Shown: positions 45,066 to 53,411 of the stretch, piece after piece
Numbering within the stretch: the stretch's first letter is position 1
Layout: the number at the start of each line of letters is the position of its first letter
Assembly (NCBI GenBank): GCA_902594335.1
Contig: CACJLY010000005.1
Location: 1-64,000 of the forward strand
Source: an uncultured Pelagibacteraceae bacterium
Lineage (GTDB): Bacteria > Pseudomonadota > Alphaproteobacteria > Pelagibacterales > Pelagibacteraceae
Direction: 5' to 3'
DNA: 64,000 nt
Made by a program: the position numbers and the translations under genes
The notes under the pieces: generated by a model
Databases searched by the model: none
What the model saw: the letters and a program-made list of their open reading frames with translations, nothing else
What the model was told of the DNA's origin: nothing

Positions 45066-46634
45066 GTGATAGATAAAGCCAACATAGACAAAACAAACGC
45101 ATGGCCCTTTGTTGAAGCTAAAAAGCTTCTAAAAGAGAGAAAAAAAAATATTGAAAACAAGGGAAAAATTATTCTTCAAACAGGATATGGTCCCAGCGGC
45201 TTACCCCACATTGGTACTTTTGGAGAAGTGGCAAGAACCTCAATGATTGTTAATGCTTTAAATCATTTATCAGATCTCCCTAAAGAAATAATTACTTTTT
45301 CTGACGATATGGATGGACTAAGGAAAGTGCCCGAAAATATTCCTAATTCTGAAAAACTAACACAAAATCTTCATAAACCACTAACTCAAGTTCCAGATCC
45401 TTTTGGAAAATTTAATAGTTTTGGAGAGCACAACAATGAAATGTTAAAAAACTTTCTAAATAAATTTAATTTTAAATATAATTTTAAAAGTTCAACTCTT
45501 TTATATAAATCTGGTTCTTTTAATGACCCATTAAAATTAATTTTAGAAAATTATGATGGAATAATGAATATAGTTATTCCCACGCTTGGTAAAGAAAGAC
45601 AAAAAACATATTCTCCATTTTTACCAATATGTCCAGATACAGGGGTTGTATTAGAGATACCAGTCTTGGAATTAGATACCAAAAATTCAAAAATAATTTT
45701 TGACAATAAAGGTAAAAAATTAGAACAAAGTATCTTAGATGGTAATTGCAAATTACAATGGAAAGTAGATTGGGCAATGAGATGGTATGCTCTCGATGTA
45801 GATTTTGAAATGTATGGGAAAGATTTGATTGAGAGTGCAATTTTATCTACAAAAATCATAAAATTATTAGGTAAGTCAAATCCATCTGGCTTTGCATATG
45901 AGTTATTTTTAGATGAAAAAGGTGAAAAAATATCTAAATCAAAAGGAAATGGTATTACCATTGATCAATGGTTAGAGTATGCGTCACCTGAAAGTCTCTC
46001 CTTGTATATGTACCAAAATCCAAAAAGAGCAAAAAAACTTTATAGAGAAGTAGTACCAAAGGCTGTCGATGAATATCTTGATTTTATTGAAAAAGGTAAA
46101 ACTCAAAATGAACTTCAAAAACTAATGAACCCTGTTTGGCATGTTCATAATTCAGAGATACCAGAGGAAAATTCAATTATGTCTTTCTCAATGCTATTAA
46201 ATTTAGTTGAGACCAGCAATGCTGATAATAAAGAATTACTTTGGAAGTTTGTTAAGAAATACAAGAAAGATATTAATGAGGATATGCATCCAATTTTTGA
46301 CAATTTAATATCTTATGCAATTAAATATTTTAATGACGCTATAAAATCTAAAAAGATTTATAAAAAACCAAATGAAAGTGAAAAAATTGCTTTAGATGCT
46401 TTAGTAAGCTCTTTAGATAATTGCGATGACGCAATGAAACCAGAGGACATTCAGACTACAATTTATACAGTCGGCAAAGAAAATGGCTATCAAGAAAATT
46501 TGCGTGATTGGTTTAAGTTAATATATGAGGTAGTTTTTGGTGAAGAAAATGGACCGCGATTTGGTTTTTTTATAAGCTTTTTTGGAGTTCAAGAAACCAA
46601 AGAATTAATAAAAAGGAAATTAGAAAATGTTTAA
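45066..46634 (+). CDS. lysS: Lysyl-tRNA synthetase, class I
   Basis: Charges tRNA-Lys. It is the class I type (Rossmann-fold catalytic domain), found in archaea and most alphaproteobacteria, not the class II enzyme of E. coli. The class I signatures are HIGT at 48-51 (GPSGLPHIGTFGE) and KISKSKG at about 288-294. Also typical are TFSDDMDGLRKVPENIPN and CKLQWKVDWAMRW. It has 522 aa. The start is GTG at 45066, giving the normal N-terminus. pyrD overlaps its 3' end by 8 bases. Confidence 0.95.
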   Translation: MIDKANIDKTNAWPFVEAKKLLKERKKNIENKGKIILQTGYGPSGLPHIGTFGEVARTSMIVNALNHLSDLPKEIITFSDDMDGLRKVPENIPNSEKLTQNLHKPLTQVPDPFGKFNSFGEHNNEMLKNFLNKFNFKYNFKSSTLLYKSGSFNDPLKLILENYDGIMNIVIPTLGKERQKTYSPFLPICPDTGVVLEIPVLELDTKNSKIIFDNKGKKLEQSILDGNCKLQWKVDWAMRWYALDVDFEMYGKDLIESAILSTKIIKLLGKSNPSGFAYELFLDEKGEKISKSKGNGITIDQWLEYASPESLSLYMYQNPKRAKKLYREVVPKAVDEYLDFIEKGKTQNELQKLMNPVWHVHNSEIPEENSIMSFSMLLNLVETSNADNKELLWKFVKKYKKDINEDMHPIFDNLISYAIKYFNDAIKSKKIYKKPNESEKIALDALVSSLDNCDDAMKPEDIQTTIYTVGKENGYQENLRDWFKLIYEVVFGEENGPRFGFFISFFGVQETKELIKRKLENV

Positions 46635-47667
46635 TATTTTAAGACCATTAATCTTTAAATTTAGCCCTGAAGTAGCTCACTCTTTAGCAATAAAAGCACT
46701 AAAGTTAAATAATATTCCTTACACAAAACCTAAAGATAATCATATTTTAGAAACAACTTTTTGTGAAAAAAAATTATCTTCACCAATTGGTGTTGCTGCT
46801 GGATTTGATAAAAATGCTGAAGTATACAATCCACTGTTTAATCTTGGATTTGGTTTTGTTGAAGTAGGGACAATTACTCCAAAGCCTCAATTTGGTAACC
46901 CTAAACCAAGAGTTTTTAGACTTGAAGAAGATGAAGCTCTTATAAATAGATTAGGTTTTAACAACTCTGGTTCAGAACAAATTAGTCAAACAATTAAGGA
47001 AAATAATAAAAAGGGTTTTTTAGGAATAAATATTGGGCCAAATAAAGACTCTACTAATAGAATCGATGATTATTTAATTTGTTTTCGTAAATTTTATAAT
47101 TTAGCTGATTATATAACTATAAACATTTCCTCACCAAATACAGAAAATTTAAGAGACTTTCATAAACAGGATGAATTAAATTCATTGATTGACAAACTAA
47201 AAAATGAAAAAAAAGAATTGAATTCAAACATTCCATTAGCAATAAAAGTTTCACCTGATCTTAATGACGATCAAATTAATGAAGTATCTAAGATCATTTT
47301 GGAACAAGAAATAGGAATTATTATTGTTTCCAATACTACTGACAAGAATAGAGAAAATTTAAAAAATATAAATAAATTAGAAAAGGGTGGACTGTCAGGC
47401 AAACCAATTAAAAAGATTTCAAACGAGGTAATTTCTAAATTTTATAAAATTCTAAACGATAAAACAAAAATAATAGGAGTGGGAGGTATTAGTAATGGAC
47501 AAGATGCTTTTGAAAAAATTATTTCTGGCGCAACACTCGTTCAATTATATACTGGAATGGTTTATAGAGGTCCTCGAATAGCTTTAAAAATAAGTAAAGA
47601 ATTAATTGATTTATTAAAAAATAAGGGTTTTAAAAATGTTTCAGAGGCTATTGGAACTAAAAATTAA
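46627..47667 (+). CDS. pyrD: Dihydroorotate dehydrogenase (quinone), class 2
   Basis: FMN enzyme of pyrimidine synthesis that passes electrons to quinone. FNILRPLIFKFSPEVAHSLAIKAL is the class 2 membrane-associating N-terminal helix. SPIGVAAGFDKNAEVYNPL, GFVEVGTITPKPQFGNPKPRVFRL, NISSPNTENLRDF with the catalytic Ser, and IGVGGISNGQDAFEKI follow. Its length of 346 aa is normal. It overlaps lysS by 8 bases. Confidence 0.97.
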   Translation: MFNILRPLIFKFSPEVAHSLAIKALKLNNIPYTKPKDNHILETTFCEKKLSSPIGVAAGFDKNAEVYNPLFNLGFGFVEVGTITPKPQFGNPKPRVFRLEEDEALINRLGFNNSGSEQISQTIKENNKKGFLGINIGPNKDSTNRIDDYLICFRKFYNLADYITINISSPNTENLRDFHKQDELNSLIDKLKNEKKELNSNIPLAIKVSPDLNDDQINEVSKIILEQEIGIIIVSNTTDKNRENLKNINKLEKGGLSGKPIKKISNEVISKFYKILNDKTKIIGVGGISNGQDAFEKIISGATLVQLYTGMVYRGPRIALKISKELIDLLKNKGFKNVSEAIGTKN

Positions 47668-47669
47668 TC

Positions 47670-47698
47670 TTGACGCGATAAGATTCAGATCCTATACA
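47670..47698 (+). promoter_or_regulatory. Promoter of rpmB
   Basis: TTGACG (47670-47675) and TATACA (47693-47698) with an ideal 17-base spacer, located between pyrD and rpmB. The predicted start, about 47705, leaves only about 6 bases before the rpmB ATG. Confidence 0.75.
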
Positions 47699-47710
47699 GG
47701 CTCATAATTT

Positions 47711-47992
47711 ATGTCAAAAAAATGCGAACTTACTGGAAAAATCCCACTCAAGGGTCATAACGTTAGTCATGCTAACAATAAGACTAAAAGAAGATTTCTT
47801 CCAAATCTAAAAAAAGTTAAGTTTAAAAGTGAGTTACTTAAGAGAAGTTTAAGATTAACCGTTTCAAATGCCGGTGTTAGATCAGTTGATAAAAAAGGCA
47901 GTTTTGACCAATTTCTTATTTCAGCTAAGTCTAGAGATTTATCATTAAGACTAAAAAAATTAAAAAAATCCTTAGTTAGTAAATCAGCATAA
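47711..47992 (+). CDS. rpmB: 50S ribosomal protein L28
   Basis: Small basic ribosomal protein of the large subunit: [37 protein letters not shown] at the N-terminus, then [20 protein letters not shown]. It has 93 aa. It has its own good promoter. Its stop overlaps the start of the next gene by one base, so the transporter downstream is probably cotranscribed. Confidence 0.97.
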   Translation: MSKKCELTGKIPLKGHNVSHANNKTKRRFLPNLKKVKFKSELLKRSLRLTVSNAGVRSVDKKGSFDQFLISAKSRDLSLRLKKLKKSLVSKSA

Positions 47993-48540
47993 TGAATAGA
48001 GCATTTTTAACACTCTCATTTTTAATGGGATTGGTGGTCTTAGCATCTAATTATTTAGTCCAATTTCCAATTCAATATTATGGTCTTCAAGAAATTCTTA
48101 CATATGGAGCATTCAGTTATCCAGTAGCTTTTTTAATAACTGATCTAGCAAATAGATCTTTTGGTAAATTAGTTGCTAGAAAAATTGTATATATAGGATT
48201 TACAATAGGTATTTTGTTTACACTAATTTTCTCAACAAATTTTGCAGATTTAATCTCAGTAAGAATAGCAATTGGTTCGGGAACAGCATTTATTATTGCT
48301 CAATTACTGGATGTACAAATATTTGATCAATTAAGACAAAAAAAATGGTTTATTGCGCCACTTGCCTCTTCATTAATTGGTTCTACCGTTGATACATTTT
48401 TATTCTTTTCGATTTCATTTTATGGAACAGGAATACCTTGGGTGACACTGTCTTTAGGAGATTTAACGGTGAAGATTTTTGTAGCTTTAGTAATGTTGAT
48501 ACCTTTTAGATTATTATTAGGTACTTTAAAAGCTGCTTAA
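47992..48540 (+). CDS. Queuosine precursor transporter (YhhQ/VUT family)
   Basis: Inner-membrane protein with about six segments (182 aa). The motifs YGAFSYPVAFLITDLANRSFGKLVARKIVYIGF and the later IAQLLDVQIFDQLR with PLASSLIGSTVDTFLFFSISFYGTG match the vitamin uptake (VUT)/YhhQ family, which imports preQ0, preQ1 or queuine for tRNA modification. A salvage route would suit a small genome. No other queuosine gene is in the window. It ends one base before the convergent agmatine deiminase gene. Confidence 0.88.
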   Translation: MNRAFLTLSFLMGLVVLASNYLVQFPIQYYGLQEILTYGAFSYPVAFLITDLANRSFGKLVARKIVYIGFTIGILFTLIFSTNFADLISVRIAIGSGTAFIIAQLLDVQIFDQLRQKKWFIAPLASSLIGSTVDTFLFFSISFYGTGIPWVTLSLGDLTVKIFVALVMLIPFRLLLGTLKAA

Positions 48541-48541
48541 T

Positions 48542-49606
48542 TCAAATTTTTGGCTCTTGTTGTGTCATGCAATGAATGGCTCCAAAGCCCCAAATTAAAT
48601 CACTACAATCAATAGCAATAATTTTTCTATTTGTAAAAAATTTTCTAAAAATTTTTATTACCTTTTTGTCTTCTTTCACATTAAATACTGGAACCAAGAC
48701 TGTTTTATTACTTATGAAAAAATTTAAATAACTTGCTGGGACACGAGTTTTGTCTATGACAACTGGGCTTGGCATAGGAATCTTTATAATTGTAAATTTT
48801 TTCCCATTTTCATCGTAACTTTTACTTAATATTTTTAAATTTTCTTTAAGAGCTTTATAATTTTTATCTGATTTATTCTTTTCAACAGCTATCATAATCG
48901 TACTTTTTGAAACAAATCTTGCAATATCATCAATATGACCGTGTGTGTCATCTCCAACAATTCCTTTATTAAGCCAAATAAAATTTTTTGCATTTAAATA
49001 TTTTGAAAATAGATTCTCATAATCAATTTTTTTGAAGCCTTTATTTCTCTCTTGTTTTCTACTTAATAAGCACTCCTTTGTAAGCAATATGGAGCCTGAT
49101 CCATTGTTATCAAATGCACCTCCTTCCATCACTGCTCTTACAAATTTTTTTGAATTTAATTTTTTAGGCAGAATACTTTCAATATTTAAGTACCTACTAA
49201 TATAATTATTGATTTTGTTATCATTTCCGAAATTTTTATATTTTGACCAGGCATTAAATTTAAAATCAAGCATGGTCTTTTTTCGATTTTTCTTGTTGAC
49301 TAAAAATATTGGTCCAGAATCCCTTAGCCAAAGTCTGTCTGTCTTAAGTTTATGAAATTTAATTTTAGAAATATTACAACCTATTTTTTTTAAATGTATT
49401 CTTGTGGTATCAATACTTTTGTTATTATTGACTAATAAATCTATTCTTTGATCTTTTGTTAAATATTTTATTATTTTTCCAACTACATTTGGAATTTTTT
49501 CAAATAATCCAGGCCAATCATTTTTATTATGTGGCCACGCAATCCAAACTGATTTTTGAGGCTCCCATTCTGCTGGCATTCTAAATTCATCTATTTTTTT
49601 ACTCAT
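48542..49606 (-). CDS. aguA: Agmatine deiminase
   Basis: Hydrolyses agmatine to N-carbamoylputrescine and ammonia; pentein fold, peptidylarginine deiminase family. FRMPAEWEPQKSVWIAWPHNKNDWPG is the N-terminal signature; AVMEGGAFDNNGSG and GIVGDDTHGHIDDIARFV carry active-site residues; the nucleophile is Cys346 in GAIHCMTQQEP. It has 354 aa. It overlaps aguB by 8 bases and is the last gene of the polyamine operon. Confidence 0.93.
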   Translation of the reverse strand: MSKKIDEFRMPAEWEPQKSVWIAWPHNKNDWPGLFEKIPNVVGKIIKYLTKDQRIDLLVNNNKSIDTTRIHLKKIGCNISKIKFHKLKTDRLWLRDSGPIFLVNKKNRKKTMLDFKFNAWSKYKNFGNDNKINNYISRYLNIESILPKKLNSKKFVRAVMEGGAFDNNGSGSILLTKECLLSRKQERNKGFKKIDYENLFSKYLNAKNFIWLNKGIVGDDTHGHIDDIARFVSKSTIMIAVEKNKSDKNYKALKENLKILSKSYDENGKKFTIIKIPMPSPVVIDKTRVPASYLNFFISNKTVLVPVFNVKEDKKVIKIFRKFFTNRKIIAIDCSDLIWGFGAIHCMTQQEPKI

Positions 49607-50480
49607 CTTCAGGATTTTTGAGAATATCTTTATAAAATTCAGTTCTTCTATCTCTTAAAAAAGGCCAGTGTTGTCTAGCAGTGTCTATTTTTTTATAATC
49701 AACCTCACAAACTAAAATATCTTCTTTCTTATTTCCCGCTTTTGCAATTATTTTACCACTAGGGTCTATCACCATTGAATTACCCCAAAATTCAATTTTT
49801 TTCCTACCCTTCGTTTCTACCCCAACTCTATTTATAGCAGCCACATAAGTTCCATTAGCAATAGCATGAGATTTTTGCATTGTAATCCAAGATTCTAATT
49901 GAGATTTTCCAAACTTTCTTTTTTCTTTTGGATGCCATCCAATAGCAGTAGGATAAAAAATAATTTGAGCCCCTTTTAAAGCCGTTAATCTAGCTGCTTC
50001 GGGGAACCATTGATCCCAACATATAAGAGGACCTATCTTTCCAAATTTTGTCTTAACACTTTTAAATCCAAGGTCCCCAGGACTGAAATAAAATTTTTCA
50101 TAATAGCCTGGGTCATCAGGTATATGCATCTTACGATATTTAGACAAAATATTTCCATTTTCATTAATAATGATACTAGTGTTATGATAAAACCCAGATG
50201 TTTTTTTTTCAAACATCGTTATATTTAATACAACACCAAGCTCCTTTGCTAAATCACAAAATATTCTAGAGGTTGTTCCTGGAATTTTTTCTGCTAATTT
50301 AAAATTTGAATGACTTTCTGTTTGGCAAAAGTAATTAGTCAAAAATAGTTCAGGTAGACATATAATCTTTGCCTTTTTTTTTGCAGCTTTTTTAATATTT
50401 TTTATAGCTAAATCAATATTAGACTGAATTGTACCTAAGGATTTACTTTGTATTAAACCGATTTTGATTTTTTTGATCAT
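49599..50480 (-). CDS. aguB: N-carbamoylputrescine amidohydrolase
   Basis: Nitrilase-superfamily enzyme that releases putrescine, CO2 and ammonia from N-carbamoylputrescine. The catalytic triad is visible as Glu44 (LPELFLTNYFC), Lys117 (KYRKMHIPDD) and Cys154 (LICWDQWFPEAARL); the WDQWFPE form is typical of carbamoylputrescine hydrolases. The length is 293 aa. It works directly after AguA, whose gene overlaps it. Three bases separate it from the upstream gene. Confidence 0.94.
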   Translation of the reverse strand: MIKKIKIGLIQSKSLGTIQSNIDLAIKNIKKAAKKKAKIICLPELFLTNYFCQTESHSNFKLAEKIPGTTSRIFCDLAKELGVVLNITMFEKKTSGFYHNTSIIINENGNILSKYRKMHIPDDPGYYEKFYFSPGDLGFKSVKTKFGKIGPLICWDQWFPEAARLTALKGAQIIFYPTAIGWHPKEKRKFGKSQLESWITMQKSHAIANGTYVAAINRVGVETKGRKKIEFWGNSMVIDPSGKIIAKAGNKKEDILVCEVDYKKIDTARQHWPFLRDRRTEFYKDILKNPEDE

Positions 50481-50483
50481 TAA

Positions 50484-51524
50484 TCAAAATATCTTAGAGA
50501 AATTTTTTCTTTCTCTATTTTTCCATTCACCTTTATGATAGGCGTCACTTGCTATTAAGGGTAACACACTTGTTGCTTCTGCAAAAACCATTTGCTCTTT
50601 TGTAATATCTACTTTGCCCCATGAGCTTGCTTCTTTTAATGTTGAACTACTGCATGCTCCATCCCTAGAATCAGCAACTGTTATTTGAATTGCATATTTA
50701 TGCATATCTACATCTTTACCTAAAAGTTCAGCACATATGACTGTATCTTGAATGAAATTTTTAGGTACGCCTCCTCCAATCATAAAAAGACCTGATCCTT
50801 TAGATTGAATTTTAATTTCAGTTAATTCTCTAAACTCACGGACAGAATCGATCGTGATATGATTTTTTGGATTTCTCTCTTGATGCATTACAAGCCCAAA
50901 TCCTGCACTTGAGTCAGTAAACGCTGGACAGAAAATTGGAACGTCATTGTCATAGGCAACCTCTATCAATGAATTTTTCTTCTTTGCGTTAGTTTTAAGA
51001 TATTTACCAATCTCTTTTATAAATTCTCTTGATGTATAACTTTTGGGCTCTAATTGATCTGCAATTTCTCCAATAGTTTTATCGCACATCTGAAGCTCTT
51101 CTTCATCAATGTAAGTATCATATATTCTATCAACGTAGTTATTTCTTAACTCTGTATCATCTTGATATTGGGATCCCTGATAATGTTTAAAACCAAGTGC
51201 TTCAAAGAAATCCATATCAATAATTGAAGCTCCAGTTGCTACTATTGCATCTACCATATTATATTTAACTAAATCTCTATAAATATGCATACATCCTGCA
51301 GCAGATGTTGATCCTGCGAGTGTTAAAAATATTGTACAATTTTTATCTTTAATCATATCATTATAAATATTTGCAGCATTTGCAGTCTCTCTTGAAACGA
51401 AAGACATTTTTTCCATTGAAGAAACTATTTTTCTAGCATCGAAAGAAGTTATATCAATATGCTCTACTTCTTTACTAAGTAAGTCACTTTTTCTATTATT
51501 AGATTGGTTTTTATTATCTGACAT
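50484..51524 (-). CDS. Deoxyhypusine synthase-like protein, probable homospermidine synthase
   Basis: Resembles eukaryotic/archaeal deoxyhypusine synthase (346 aa): TIFLTLAGSTSAAG, DAIVATGASIIDMDFFEALG, PIFCPAFTDSSAGF, and SSWGKVD with Lys304 in place of the lysine that forms the covalent intermediate. Bacteria have no eIF5A, so these homologues are thought to act on free polyamines, e.g. two putrescines to homospermidine. The polyamine context supports this. The start overlaps the decarboxylase stop by one base. Confidence 0.88.
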   Translation of the reverse strand: MSDNKNQSNNRKSDLLSKEVEHIDITSFDARKIVSSMEKMSFVSRETANAANIYNDMIKDKNCTIFLTLAGSTSAAGCMHIYRDLVKYNMVDAIVATGASIIDMDFFEALGFKHYQGSQYQDDTELRNNYVDRIYDTYIDEEELQMCDKTIGEIADQLEPKSYTSREFIKEIGKYLKTNAKKKNSLIEVAYDNDVPIFCPAFTDSSAGFGLVMHQERNPKNHITIDSVREFRELTEIKIQSKGSGLFMIGGGVPKNFIQDTVICAELLGKDVDMHKYAIQITVADSRDGACSSSTLKEASSWGKVDITKEQMVFAEATSVLPLIASDAYHKGEWKNRERKNFSKIF

Positions 51525-52702
51525 TAAGCAACAAGAAACTCTTTATTTGCTTCTTTGTCATACATCGTCATGATTGGACTATCTTCAACTTCATAAATTT
51601 CATCAGAGTAAAATCCATTAAAATTAGTTCTAAAAGTTAATCCATATGCTCCAAGCTGTCCTAATTCTATATAATCATTTTCTTTTATATTATTTGGTAA
51701 AATAAAAGGACCTTTCATATAATCCATGCTATCACAAGTTGGGCCATAAAAATCGAAAGATGTTAATTTTTTAGAAATTACTCTTCCATCAGTTATCATT
51801 TTTGATGGGTAAACAATATTGGGAACACCTGCGTCAAACAAAGTTCCATATGTTCCATCATTTATATAAAGTTTCTGTTTTTTTCTTAAATCAACTCTTA
51901 CAATTGTTGAGCCACTTTCTGCAACAATCGCTCTTCCAGGTTCACATATAATTTCTGGGAGCTTATCCAATTTTAAATTACTTAAACCTTTTTTTATTTC
52001 ATTAAAGTACGCATCTAAAGATTGAGGAATAAGATCAGGGTAAACAGTAGGAAAGCCACCTCCAACATTAATTACATCAGGTATAATTTTAGTTTTTTTA
52101 ATTATATTACTGATTTCAAATATCCCTTTCGAATAAGATATAGGGTGCATGCATTGTGAACCAACATGAAAACTAAGTCCAATTTTTTTAGAATATTGTT
52201 TTGTTAATCTCATTAGTCCAGCTGCTTCATTATTGATAGCTCCAAATTTTTTTGATAAATCAATCTCTGCATGCTCATTAGACACAGAAACTCTAACAAA
52301 TAATTCTAAGTCTTTTGCGTAATTTGTACTTTCTAAAATTTTTATTAATTCATCTTTAGTATCCAAAGAAAAAGCCTTAACATTATATTTAAAATATGCC
52401 TCTTTAATACTTTCTCTATTTTTGACCGTATGCATATAAGAACAGTTCGCATCAGGACTTATTTTTCTTATGGCTTCTATTTCTCTGATAGATGCTACGT
52501 CAAAACGATTAATACCACTATCAACAATAGTTTTAAGAACTACTGGATTAGGGTTGGTTTTTAACGCATAAAGTATTTTTCCAGGGAAATTTTTTTGAAA
52601 GTATTTAGAAGCCAATTTGATTGACTCTTTTCTAATACAATAAACAGGTCCTGTCGGTCTCAGTTGATTAACTAATTCTTCAACTGACTTAAATTTTTGC
52701 AT
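51524..52702 (-). CDS. speC: Ornithine/lysine-type decarboxylase (fold type III, PLP)
   Basis: Alanine-racemase-fold decarboxylase (392 aa) that gives putrescine from ornithine, or cadaverine from lysine. PLP Lys48 is in YALKTNPNP; HVGSQC, NVGGGFPTVYP, CEPGRAIV, NDGTYGTLFDAG and the cross-subunit Cys323 in GPTCDSMD are all present. Exact substrate is uncertain: the operon also has agmatine-using AguA/AguB but no recognisable arginine decarboxylase. A good Shine-Dalgarno AGGGG (52714-52710) lies 7 bases before the ATG, unlike most genes here. A structured leader precedes it. Confidence 0.88.
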   Translation of the reverse strand: MQKFKSVEELVNQLRPTGPVYCIRKESIKLASKYFQKNFPGKILYALKTNPNPVVLKTIVDSGINRFDVASIREIEAIRKISPDANCSYMHTVKNRESIKEAYFKYNVKAFSLDTKDELIKILESTNYAKDLELFVRVSVSNEHAEIDLSKKFGAINNEAAGLMRLTKQYSKKIGLSFHVGSQCMHPISYSKGIFEISNIIKKTKIIPDVINVGGGFPTVYPDLIPQSLDAYFNEIKKGLSNLKLDKLPEIICEPGRAIVAESGSTIVRVDLRKKQKLYINDGTYGTLFDAGVPNIVYPSKMITDGRVISKKLTSFDFYGPTCDSMDYMKGPFILPNNIKENDYIELGQLGAYGLTFRTNFNGFYSDEIYEVEDSPIMTMYDKEANKEFLVA

Positions 52703-52770
52703 ATCTGCACCCCTAAAAAAAATTTACAAAAAAAACCTGCATATCACATATGCAAGTTTCATAGATGCAG
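52697..52770 (-). promoter_or_regulatory. Switching leader of the polyamine operon
   Basis: Four related elements occur on the minus strand: CTGCAT (52770-52765), CTTGCATAT (52756-52748), ATATGCAGG (52744-52736) and ATATGCAA (52704-52697), the last containing the speC ATG. The second element can pair with the third (terminator-like hairpin) or, over 8 perfect base pairs, with the start-codon element. CTGCAT can pair with ATGCAG inside the third. These pairings exclude one another, as in a riboswitch or attenuator. The ligand is unknown. Confidence 0.5.
52728..52756 (-). terminator. Terminator-like hairpin in the speC leader
   Basis: On the minus strand a 9-bp stem (CTTGCATAT with ATATGCAGG, one G-T wobble) with a GTG loop is followed at once by eight T residues (52735-52728). 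No minus-strand gene lies upstream that it could terminate, so it would act on the speC leader transcript itself. Confidence 0.5.
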
Positions 52771-52799
52771 CATTTATGGGAAATAATTAATAATGTAAA
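52771..52799 (-). promoter_or_regulatory. Candidate promoter of the polyamine operon
   Basis: TTTACA (minus strand, 52799-52794) and TAAATG (52776-52771) with a 17-base spacer. The -10 match is modest. A start near 52764 would include the terminator hairpin but leave out the CTGCAT element, so the true start matters for the leader model. Confidence 0.35.
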
Positions 52800-52812
52800 G
52801 TAAATAATGCTA

Positions 52813-52842
52813 TTGAAATATTAAAATTTACTTCCATATAAG
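52813..52842 (+). promoter_or_regulatory. Candidate promoter of the regA-like gene
   Basis: TTGAAA (52813-52818) and TATAAG (52837-52842) with an 18-base spacer. Transcription would start about at the ATG (52847), which suggests a leaderless mRNA or a different start site. Confidence 0.4.
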
Positions 52843-52846
52843 GGCT

Positions 52847-53410
52847 ATGATAAACCAACCAACACTTCAAAAATTGAGTGATTTTGAGGATAAATCGCTT
52901 TTGATCGTAGACGATGACAATCCATTTAGACAAAGATTGGCTAGAGCTATGGAAAAAAAAGGTTTTACAGTTACACAAGCTGAGAGTGTAAAAATTGGTA
53001 TTGAAACGGTAAAATCAAAAAGTCCAGCATTTGCTGTTGTGGATCTAAGATTAAATGATGGTAATGGACTAGAGGTAGTTAAAGAAATTCAAAAAGGTAA
53101 TATTAAAAGTAGGATTATTATGTTAACGGGATATGGTAATATCCCAACAGCAGTTGCTGCAATTAAAGAGGGAGCAATTGACTATATTGCTAAGCCAGCG
53201 GATGCAGATGATGTTGAAAAAGCACTTTTAGCTGATCCAAATCAAAAACCAGCCCCACCTGAAAACCCAATGTCAGCGGATAGAGTAAAATGGGAGCACA
53301 TACACAGAGTTTTTGAGTTATGCAACAGAAATGTCTCTGAAACTGCAAGAAGACTAAAAATGCATAGAAGAACTCTTCAGAGAATACTATCTAAAAGATC
53401 TCCTAGATAA
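52847..53410 (+). CDS. regA: Response regulator of the RegA/ActR/PrrA family
   Basis: Global redox/energy regulator of alphaproteobacteria. The receiver domain (about 16-130) has acidic DDD (22-24), the phosphorylation site Asp66 in VVDLRLNDGNG, Thr in MLTGYG, and Lys117 in AKPAD. A proline-rich linker (PNQKPAPPENPMSADRVKWEHI) leads to a Fis-type HTH (150-187: CNRNVSETARRLKMHRRTLQRILSKRSPR), the family hallmark. It has 187 aa. The cognate RegB kinase is not in the window. It is divergent from the polyamine operon and ends one base before the ABC gene on the other strand. Confidence 0.93.
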   Translation: MINQPTLQKLSDFEDKSLLIVDDDNPFRQRLARAMEKKGFTVTQAESVKIGIETVKSKSPAFAVVDLRLNDGNGLEVVKEIQKGNIKSRIIMLTGYGNIPTAVAAIKEGAIDYIAKPADADDVEKALLADPNQKPAPPENPMSADRVKWEHIHRVFELCNRNVSETARRLKMHRRTLQRILSKRSPR

Positions 53411-53411
53411 T

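Noticed and set aside
45551-45961. 136-codon open frame antisense to lysS, and a second one in another frame nearby
   Set aside because: Both are covered by a well-supported synthetase gene and show no family features.
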